Shown here piece after piece: positions 5,108 to 11,761 of a stretch of 11,761 nt of DNA. Each line of letters starts with the position of its first letter. Position 1 is the first letter of the stretch. A program made the translations under genes and the position numbers. Where the stretch lies: positions 1 through 11,761 of the forward strand of contig CAVOEV010000145.1 in the NCBI GenBank assembly GCA_963694825.1, read 5' to 3'. A model generated the notes under the pieces. It had not been told where the DNA came from. It saw only the letters and a list, made by a program, of their open reading frames with translations, and did no database searches. The DNA comes from UBA8437 sp963694825. GTDB lineage: Bacteria > Planctomycetota > Planctomycetia > Planctomycetales > Planctomycetaceae.

Positions 5108-7593
5108 GTTCGGCCGCTTCGCTGACATCCGCCAACCGGCGACCGATCCCGCTGCAGGTCCGTGACGACCTGATCTACGAGCAGATCGAGTACCTGGGCG
5201 TCTCGTACTGGGTCATCAAGGACCCCGTCGGCCTGAAGTACTACCGGCTGCAACCCGAGCAGTACCACTGCCTGCAACTGCTCAACGGCGACCGACACCT
5301 CGAAGAACTCCGCGACGCACTTCACGACGTGCTGCCCACCGTCCGATTGCAACTCTCGGACATCCAACACCTGATCACCGATCTGCACCAAAAGGGACTC
5401 GTTTTTTCGAACCGCATCGGCCAAGGCGGCTCACTCGCCAAACTCGACTTCGACGAAAAGAAGAAGAAGCTGTTCAACACCATGAAGAGCCTGCTCTACG
5501 TGAGGCTCCCCGGCTGGGACCCCGAAGCCGTACTCAAACGACTTTACCCCTTCGTCAGTTGGGTCTATCACCCCGCCGTCGTCACTGTGACCCTACTGTT
5601 CGTCATCTCCAGCTGGATCCTGCTGGCCGTACAGTTCGAGACCTTCACCGCACAACTGCCCGATTTTCAGCAGTTCTTCAGCTGGCCCAACCTGATGTAC
5701 CTCTGGATCACTCTGGGCACCTGCAAGGTGATCCACGAATTCGGCCACGGACTCTCGTGCAAGCATTTCGGAGGCGAATGCCACGCGATGGGAGTAATGC
5801 TGCTGGTCTTCAGCCCCTGCCTCTACTGCGATGTCTCGGACAGCTGGATGCTCAAGAGCAAATGGAAACGCATCTCCATCGGCGCCGCGGGCATGTACAT
5901 CGAAGTCGTCATCTCGGCATTCGCCATCTACATCTGGTGGAACACTCAGTCCGGACTCATCCACCACCTCTGTCTGAACGTCTTCTTCGTGACCGCGATC
6001 AGCACCGTCATCTGGAACGCCAACCCGCTGATGCGGTTCGACGGCTACTACATGATGTCGGACCTGCTCGAAATCCCCAATCTCCGGCCCAAGGCCGACC
6101 GGTTACTCCGCGACTGGTTCGGCTGGTACTGCCTGGGGATCGAGGCCAAGCCGGACCCGTTCATGCCCGAAACCGGTCGAGTCGGATTCGTGATATTCGC
6201 CATCGCCGCGGGCCTGTACCGCTGGTTCATCCTCGCCGCAATCCTCATCTTCCTCTACACCGTACTGAAACCCTACGGTCTCCAGAGCATCGGCATCGCC
6301 CTGGGCTTCGTTTCGATCAGCACCATCCTCTTCAACCTCATCCTGAACGTCTACAAACAGGTCACCGCTCCAAGGATCGAACCATTGAGCCGTCCCAAGA
6401 TCGCGATTTCCCTCGGCCTGTTCGTCACTCTGATCGCCACCGGCCTGTCCATCCCCCTGCCGCTGCACGTCGAGGCCTTGTTCCTGATCGAACCTCACGC
6501 CGTCCGACACATCTACACCCCAGCCCCAGGACGACTCGAAGGCCGACCCGTTCAACCCGGCGAACAGGTCGCCGCCGGCGAAACACTCGCCGTACTCGAC
6601 AACCCCGCCCTCGAACTCGAACAGGTCCGACTCGAACAACAACAACAGGTGCAGCTGATCCGCATCTCGGTCGCCAATGCTCTCGACGACCGGCCGCGAG
6701 AAGAACTGGCTCGAGCGAACCGGAAAGCGGCCAAGACGCAATTGGCCGAGTTTCAAAAGCAAATCCGGAGAATGACAGTGCGAGCACCCCACGCGGGGAC
6801 CGTCGTCGCACCGTCACGGGTCCCCGCTGCACCACTCAACTCGCCAAACGATCAACTCGCCGCCTGGCACGGAACACCACTCGAAGACCGCAACCGCAAC
6901 TGCTTCCTGCCCGAACGCACACACCTGCTCTCGATCGCTCCCGACGACGAATACCAAGCCGTCGTCGTCATCGACCAGGGAGACCGCAACGATATGGTCT
7001 CGGCCGAAGAAGCCCTCGGATTCACCGGGACCTCAGGACCCAATGGCCTCACCGTCTCGTCCGTGCTCCACAACACCTCCGCCGAACAGGCCGGCATCGT
7101 CCGCGGCGATCGCGTCACCTCGAATCACGCAAAACCCATCACACGACTCGCCGACCTGCTGCCCGACTTCGACCAACCCATCACCACCAACCAACCCACC
7201 GTCCTGAAACTCACCGTCGTCAGTCAATCCAGCACCGGCACCCGCCAAGTGACTCTCAAACTGACCCGTTCGCCAACCCGAGTCGAACTCAAGTTCGACC
7301 ACCTGGCTGATCGGATCTACGAAGGATTCATCGAAAAGATCTCGCGTCGCGACCTCGAATTCATCCCCGAACTGCTGTCGAACAAGCTCGGAGGCGAATT
7401 GGCGACGGCGACCGATCGACAGGGCCGCGAACGACCGCTGAGCCCCGCCTACCAGGCGACCGTGCTCCTGAGACAGGATACGCCGCTGCTGAAAACCGGG
7501 CTGCGAGGCCGGTCACGGTTCCTCGTCGATACGCGGACCGCCTACCAGTGGATCTACCGCTGGTACCGCCGAACCTTCAAGTTTCGACTCTGA
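5104..7593 (+). CDS. PqqD-like / M50 site-2-type membrane metalloprotease / HlyD-like chimera with nested PDZ domain
   Basis: 829 residues. In order: a PqqD-like winged-helix domain at about 27-103 (peptide-binding in RiPP systems); M50 membrane-protease core at about 150-420 with zinc motif HEFGH (H211, E212, H215), SPCLYCDVSDSW at 237-248 and NANPLMRFDGYY at 305-316, where D313 should be the third zinc ligand; then another membrane segment (about 433-451). Next is a HlyD-like region with lipoyl halves near 470-500 and 556-612 around a short Q/E-rich helical hairpin. Residues about 636-722 are a PDZ domain (GLTVSSVLHNTSAEQAGIVRGDRV) set inside the beta-barrel that resumes at VELKFDHLADRIYEGF (727-742). 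All protease residues are present, so activity is expected. Relatives are annotated peptide zinc metalloprotease or HlyD/M50 fusion proteins. The start overlaps the adaptor stop. Role inferred: binding, cleaving and/or exporting a substrate with the adaptor; substrate unknown. Confidence 0.9.
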   Translation: MSSAASLTSANRRPIPLQVRDDLIYEQIEYLGVSYWVIKDPVGLKYYRLQPEQYHCLQLLNGDRHLEELRDALHDVLPTVRLQLSDIQHLITDLHQKGLVFSNRIGQGGSLAKLDFDEKKKKLFNTMKSLLYVRLPGWDPEAVLKRLYPFVSWVYHPAVVTVTLLFVISSWILLAVQFETFTAQLPDFQQFFSWPNLMYLWITLGTCKVIHEFGHGLSCKHFGGECHAMGVMLLVFSPCLYCDVSDSWMLKSKWKRISIGAAGMYIEVVISAFAIYIWWNTQSGLIHHLCLNVFFVTAISTVIWNANPLMRFDGYYMMSDLLEIPNLRPKADRLLRDWFGWYCLGIEAKPDPFMPETGRVGFVIFAIAAGLYRWFILAAILIFLYTVLKPYGLQSIGIALGFVSISTILFNLILNVYKQVTAPRIEPLSRPKIAISLGLFVTLIATGLSIPLPLHVEALFLIEPHAVRHIYTPAPGRLEGRPVQPGEQVAAGETLAVLDNPALELEQVRLEQQQQVQLIRISVANALDDRPREELARANRKAAKTQLAEFQKQIRRMTVRAPHAGTVVAPSRVPAAPLNSPNDQLAAWHGTPLEDRNRNCFLPERTHLLSIAPDDEYQAVVVIDQGDRNDMVSAEEALGFTGTSGPNGLTVSSVLHNTSAEQAGIVRGDRVTSNHAKPITRLADLLPDFDQPITTNQPTVLKLTVVSQSSTGTRQVTLKLTRSPTRVELKFDHLADRIYEGFIEKISRRDLEFIPELLSNKLGGELATATDRQGRERPLSPAYQATVLLRQDTPLLKTGLRGRSRFLVDTRTAYQWIYRWYRRTFKFRL

Positions 7594-7624
7594 TCCCAAC
7601 CGCCTGCCTCTGGCCCACACCCCG

Positions 7625-8773
7625 ATGAACTCCGACCCATTCGACCTCCTGATCCACGCCGGCCGAATCGTCTGCCCGCAGACCGGCCGCGACAGGCCTG
7701 GACGGGTGGGAGTTTCCGGTCAGACGATCGCCGCCATCGATCCGCCCGACGACTCGCCCGCCCGACGCACTCTCGAATTCCCCGACGCCATCCTGCTGCC
7801 CGGCCTACTCGACCTGCACGCTCACCCCGCCTGCAGCGGATCCAAGCATGGTGTCGACCCCGACCGTGAGTTTCTGCCCCGAGGCGTGACCACGGTGCTT
7901 TCACAAGGAGACGCCGGAGCCGACAACTGGGCGAACTACCGCGACGAAACGATCCGCGGGTCTCGAACCCGAGTGCGACTGGCGATCAGCATTTCGCGGC
8001 TCGGAGAAAGCACTCAGCGACCCTGCCTCGACGATCCCGATTGGCTCGATGTCGACGCCTGTGTCGAAGCAATCACTGATGGCGGACCGCTGATCTGGGG
8101 AATCTCGATCAATTGCAGCCGAGCCTCCTCAGGATCCACCGACCCGCGACTGGCACTCGATCGCGCACTCCAGGCCGCCAACTCCACCGATCGGCCACTG
8201 CTGTATGGTCTCCGAGAACCCGACGACTGGCCGTTCGCCGAACAGTTCGACTTGCTGCGACCCGGTGACGTGGTCACCTACTCGTTCCGCAGCGAACCGC
8301 ACGGAATCGTCGCCGGCGGCCGTGTTCGCCCCGAAGTCCTCGCGGCACGCCAGAAAGGCGTGCTGTTTGATGTCGGACACGGCATGGGATCGCTCGACTT
8401 CAACGAACTCGAAACCGCTCTCGGCGAAGGCTTTGCACCCGACACGATTTCGACCGACCAGTACTCCAGTCACATCGGCAGCACGCCGCAGCACGACCTG
8501 CCGCGAACCCTGTCCAAGCTGCTCGCCGCCGGGATGCCCGAAGCCGACATCTTCGCCGCGGTGACCTCCCGACCGGCCAGGATCCTGGGCCTGGACGACC
8601 AGGCCGGCCGCCTGCGACCCGGAGCCCCCGCAGACCTCACCCTGATCGAGTTCCGACACGACGCCGCTCCACTCGCCGATGTCCACGGTACGACTCGACC
8701 CGGAGGCTGCTACGAGCCGGTCCTGACTCTGCGAGCCGGACACCCCTTCGCCCCCGACGGCACCAGCGGCTAG
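7625..8773 (+). CDS. Amidohydrolase-superfamily protein (COG3964-like) with altered metal site
   Basis: 382 residues; TIM-barrel amidohydrolase fold with the usual small N-terminal and C-terminal beta parts (RIVCPQTG at 14-21, GRLRPGAPADLTLIE at 328-342). The HxH motif is LLDLHAHP (H65, H67), GVTTVLSQGDAGAD lies at 87-100, GVLFDVGHGMGSLDF at 245-259 and TISTD at 274-278 (D278, strand 8). These match the deacetylase/dihydroorotase-like group typified by EF_0837 and Atu3266. Where that group has GIKxR, MVHIG and ITH, this protein has GIS (S161), YGL (G195) and VTY (Y219), so the bridging Lys and two His ligands seem absent. It could be mononuclear, use other His residues (H226, H252, H283), or be inactive. 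The ATG lies 31 bp after the chimera's stop, without a clear Shine-Dalgarno site; co-transcription is likely but a functional link is unproven. Substrate unknown. Confidence 0.82.
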   Translation: MNSDPFDLLIHAGRIVCPQTGRDRPGRVGVSGQTIAAIDPPDDSPARRTLEFPDAILLPGLLDLHAHPACSGSKHGVDPDREFLPRGVTTVLSQGDAGADNWANYRDETIRGSRTRVRLAISISRLGESTQRPCLDDPDWLDVDACVEAITDGGPLIWGISINCSRASSGSTDPRLALDRALQAANSTDRPLLYGLREPDDWPFAEQFDLLRPGDVVTYSFRSEPHGIVAGGRVRPEVLAARQKGVLFDVGHGMGSLDFNELETALGEGFAPDTISTDQYSSHIGSTPQHDLPRTLSKLLAAGMPEADIFAAVTSRPARILGLDDQAGRLRPGAPADLTLIEFRHDAAPLADVHGTTRPGGCYEPVLTLRAGHPFAPDGTSG

Positions 8774-8795
8774 CCCACCTGCGGCCTGCTAGCCG
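8767..8795. terminator. Inverted repeat holding both convergent stop codons; possible bidirectional terminator
   Basis: CGGCTAGC (8767-8774) and GCTAGCCG (8788-8795) are a perfect 8-bp inverted repeat around a 13-base loop. The amidohydrolase stop TAG (8771-8773) lies in one arm and the membrane-protein stop TAG (8791-8789, minus strand) in the other. The position suits a shared terminator for two converging genes, but neither side has a T-run, so intrinsic termination is uncertain. Confidence 0.5.
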
Positions 8796-11761
8796 TCCAG
8801 ATCGCCAAAACGCTTCATCACGTCATCAAGCAACGCGCGGCGACGTTCGACGTTGGCAAACAACCACAACAACGCAATCCCCAACACGATCCCAAACATC
8901 GACCACGTGACCATCTGCTGCTCGAACTGCCGAGCGATCAAGGCCACGATCGCAACAATCGATACCAGCAGAAACGCCGCACCCTGGTACAGGAACACAC
9001 GCACACGCAACCCCATCCCGATCAAGGCCGCAAGCACCGACAACACCATCAGCACAAACGGCTGAAATGGCTTCGCGGCAAAACCGCCGATGAACATCTC
9101 GAGCGTCGATGTGACCAGGATCACCGCCGTGGCACCCGAACGAATCGCTCGCAACATCTCGGCCGGCAACCGCTCGCGGAATAGCTGAGCCGACAGCAGG
9201 ATCGACAACGCCGGTGGCAGGATCCAGAGCTGAGGATGAGTCACCAGATCGAAGTCGAAATTGCTGAACACCACCCACAAGGCAATGTTGCCAAACACCG
9301 CAGCCGCCAACGAATATCCAAACTGACGCCGGGTGGCGGCCAACGCCGTGTACATCAAGGCCATCGCCAGGAACAACCAGGCTCGAGATTCCATCGGGAA
9401 CTGGTCGCCCATCGCCCACACGCCCAACGCCGGCAACAATGGCAAAAAAGCTCCCGTCGTGTGCAACGGCTCGGCCAACACCGTCAGGCCACGTCGCTCG
9501 AACCACCAACCAGACACCACGCCAGCCATCGCCAGACCGATCGCCGTCGATGGCCAGTTCTCGGTCAATAACTCAAGGAACCCCGCCAATGTGAAATACT
9601 TGTGCACAACCAGCAACAACACCAACACCTCGGCCGCATACACATACACCATCCGACCCCGCTCGGTCAGATTCAATGGATCGCGGTCGGGCAAGACGGC
9701 GATCGCAATCAATGCCGCAATCAGCCCCACCAACACCGACGCCGTCACGGCGATGTCCCAACCCGTCAACTGACCCGCCAACGCCACTCGACCGATCGAC
9801 GCTTCCATCACCAATACCGACAACGTCACCAACAACGCCGAACCGGCAACCAACGGACCAGCCAGGCGAACACTCGACCGCCACGAATTCGACGCCGGCA
9901 ACAACCTCACCAACACGATCCCATACAACGCCGACGACACCGCCAGCATCTCGAGCAACCGAAGCGTCCCATGCAACAACGGCAACCCCGACGCCGCAAT
10001 GTCACTGCCAGACCATCGAGCCGATACCAGGGACAACACCACCAGAAACAACACCCAACCACGCATCAAACGCCGCGACGACCCGCTCGACGAACCACTC
10101 AAAGACTCGTGCGAAATACCGGTCCCCGCCGGGATCATCGACACGGCAACGACCAACAGACAGCCCGCAGTCAGCACACCGTGCCACGTCTCTTCAAACT
10201 CCAACGACCCAAACACCGCAAGAGCGGCACTGGCCAACGACAAGATGAACATCGTGCCCGGCACCCACTCATCGATCCCGACCGCCAGGTTCTTCGGCGA
10301 CGGAACCGACACCGCTTCGGCCCAAGACACCAGCCGATCCCGGTATCCCATTCCCAACGCCAGGCCAAGACCCAGGCACACGACCAGGCAACCGACAGCC
10401 ACAGCCACGCCGACACGGTACGGATCCCCATCCACCTCCACGGCTCCCAATCTCAGCTCGCCCAGCACCAGGAAGGCCAAGATCACGCAGCTGCCAAACA
10501 CCAGGCGGGCCACCTGCCCCTGGGACAACCGGTCCCAGGCCGAACCGATCACCAGTCCCGTCAACACCGCCCAGGCCGACCAGTGCCACGCCCCGGAACT
10601 CAACCACAAGCCTCCCGTCGGTGGCAACGCCGACCTGAACACGACCACACACAACACCACCATGCCCGCCAGCGAGACCAGCCGAGCCACTCCCGGAACA
10701 CCACCGCCAGTATCAAACGACTCACCAAGCCGCTTCTGGAACCGGATCTCGCACGCCAACCACCACGCGGCCACGACTCCCAACACCGTCAACTCCATCC
10801 CCACCAACTCGCGCAACCACTCCAAGATATCTGTGCCCAGCCAGGCCCATCGAGCCAACACGATCCCCAACGCCACCAGTGCCGTCGATCGCCACGCCAG
10901 GCTGCCCGATCGACGCAAGTGGCCCAGCACCCCCACCAGCAACGCCAACAGGAACACCGGACCCGCCGACCAAAGCGACAGCACGACCGGCGAACTGCCC
11001 GACAATGCCAACTGGCGTGCGGCCGGAGCCAGGACGATCGAAAACGCCACGACCAGGCCGACCAGGCATCGTCGCCACAGCTGACTCTCGCAACGCGGCA
11101 ACAACACGTGCACGGCCAATAGAGCCAGCATGCCCAACTGCACCACGTGGAATGCGGTCCGTTCGCCCCACACGGCACCGCCTGGAAGATGGCCCATATG
11201 AATCGCCGACGCCAGGCTCACCACCACAAGCAAGCCCACCAGGCTGCCAGCCGACAACAACTCCGATCGATCCCGGCCCATCCAAGCCGGAACCAACACA
11301 CCCATTCCCGCCAAGCCACACACCAGAATCGACCGCCAACCACCCAACACGGCAAACACCTCCACACCACCCGCTCCCACCGACCCGCGCGGATTGCCTG
11401 CGCCAAAGTCGGCCAGGAACATCAGCAGACCCGCCATCGCCAGGCCGCCCATCAGCACCGAAACACCCTGCTTCTCGGCCAGTTCCACCTTCTGCCAGGC
11501 CGGCTTCGACAACACGTCGGTGCCCAGCCGCACGCGACCAGCCACGAACCAGGTGGCCACAAACACACCCAGCACGATCGCGTTCCATTGCAACAGTTCC
11601 AGGACCGGAGCAATCCAATCAGACGTCCCATCACCCAGCGAGCCGGCCACCGCCACACCGATCGAAGTGGCCAGGCCCAACAAGCCCGCTGCGGCCAATT
11701 GAGATGTCGCCAACCCCTGCCCAATCGCACCCACCATCAACCCGGCCGCCAACATGACCAA
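8789..11761 (-). CDS. Giant polytopic membrane protein, function unknown (5' end outside the window)
   Basis: The visible 990 residues are the C-terminal part; the frame is open at the window edge, so the true start lies beyond 11761. By eye there are about 30 hydrophobic segments of 18-25 residues separated by short, often charged loops. The last segment (MVTWSMFGIVLGIALLWLFA) is followed by a basic/acidic tail ending VMKRFGDLDG. Leu, Val, Ala, Gly and Trp dominate. No catalytic motif, nucleotide-binding site or conserved charged membrane pattern is recognised. Such very long, weakly conserved proteins resemble DUF2339/DUF2157-type membrane proteins in general build, but I cannot assign it to them. 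It converges with the amidohydrolase gene (15 bp between stops), so it is not part of the plus-strand operon. Coding potential is clear from uninterrupted length and membrane periodicity; the missing N-terminus may carry the informative domain. Confidence 0.85.
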   Translation of the reverse strand: MVMLAAGLMVGAIGQGLATSQLAAAGLLGLATSIGVAVAGSLGDGTSDWIAPVLELLQWNAIVLGVFVATWFVAGRVRLGTDVLSKPAWQKVELAEKQGVSVLMGGLAMAGLLMFLADFGAGNPRGSVGAGGVEVFAVLGGWRSILVCGLAGMGVLVPAWMGRDRSELLSAGSLVGLLVVVSLASAIHMGHLPGGAVWGERTAFHVVQLGMLALLAVHVLLPRCESQLWRRCLVGLVVAFSIVLAPAARQLALSGSSPVVLSLWSAGPVFLLALLVGVLGHLRRSGSLAWRSTALVALGIVLARWAWLGTDILEWLRELVGMELTVLGVVAAWWLACEIRFQKRLGESFDTGGGVPGVARLVSLAGMVVLCVVVFRSALPPTGGLWLSSGAWHWSAWAVLTGLVIGSAWDRLSQGQVARLVFGSCVILAFLVLGELRLGAVEVDGDPYRVGVAVAVGCLVVCLGLGLALGMGYRDRLVSWAEAVSVPSPKNLAVGIDEWVPGTMFILSLASAALAVFGSLEFEETWHGVLTAGCLLVVAVSMIPAGTGISHESLSGSSSGSSRRLMRGWVLFLVVLSLVSARWSGSDIAASGLPLLHGTLRLLEMLAVSSALYGIVLVRLLPASNSWRSSVRLAGPLVAGSALLVTLSVLVMEASIGRVALAGQLTGWDIAVTASVLVGLIAALIAIAVLPDRDPLNLTERGRMVYVYAAEVLVLLLVVHKYFTLAGFLELLTENWPSTAIGLAMAGVVSGWWFERRGLTVLAEPLHTTGAFLPLLPALGVWAMGDQFPMESRAWLFLAMALMYTALAATRRQFGYSLAAAVFGNIALWVVFSNFDFDLVTHPQLWILPPALSILLSAQLFRERLPAEMLRAIRSGATAVILVTSTLEMFIGGFAAKPFQPFVLMVLSVLAALIGMGLRVRVFLYQGAAFLLVSIVAIVALIARQFEQQMVTWSMFGIVLGIALLWLFANVERRRALLDDVMKRFGDLDG

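Noticed and set aside
5559..7310. 583-codon plus-strand frame inside the M50 chimera gene
   Set aside because: Out-of-frame shadow made of Arg/His/Pro-rich low-complexity sequence; the overlapping frame has clear M50 and PDZ motifs.
9602..11122. 506-codon plus-strand frame (and two others at 9999-11084 and 10879-11757)
   Set aside because: Antisense to the membrane-protein gene; low-complexity Gln/Arg/His/Pro/Thr composition typical of shadow frames in GC-rich DNA.

Overview
The window looks like chromosomal DNA from a planctomycete or a close relative. It is GC-rich (my impression, not counted). It encodes a secreted WD40 propeller, a membrane-anchored HEAT-repeat protein, a fused PqqD-like/M50-protease/HlyD-like protein with a PDZ domain, and a very large polytopic membrane protein, and its tRNA gene lacks an encoded CCA. 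The lineage is inferred from protein architecture only.

Left part (1-2777, minus strand): two exported proteins, an outer-membrane beta-barrel protein rich in Met and His (156-1259) and a seven-blade WD40 protein (1719-2723). Each gene is followed on its 3' side by one copy of the same structured, two-block repeat (69-138 and 1584-1639), so the barrel gene is flanked by direct copies. A 459-bp intergenic region between the genes holds the second repeat copy, a hairpin and a plausible promoter. A tRNA-Arg(ACG) gene lies at 2778-2851, upstream of the WD40 gene on the same strand.

Middle part (2973-8773, plus strand): four genes in a row that may form an operon. They encode a single-pass membrane HEAT-repeat protein, a periplasmic HlyD-type adaptor, an 829-residue chimera and an amidohydrolase. 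The chimera joins a PqqD-like domain, a site-2-type (M50) membrane metalloprotease, a HlyD-like module and a PDZ domain nested inside that module. The adaptor and the chimera overlap by ATGA and are almost certainly partners. They suggest an envelope system that binds, cleaves and/or exports a peptide or protein across the periplasm. No ATPase or RND pump is in the window, so the energy source, if any, is elsewhere. The amidohydrolase (COG3964-like) keeps HxH and the strand-8 Asp but appears to have lost the bridging Lys and two metal-binding His residues.

Right part (8789-11761, minus strand): the C-terminal 990 residues of a giant membrane protein with about 30 transmembrane segments and unknown function, running off the window edge. 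It converges on the amidohydrolase gene with only 15 bp between stop codons, and both TAG stops lie in the arms of one perfect 8-bp inverted repeat.

The best candidate for something undescribed is the adaptor/chimera pair with its HEAT and amidohydrolase neighbours. Next is the structured repeat placed behind each left-hand gene.
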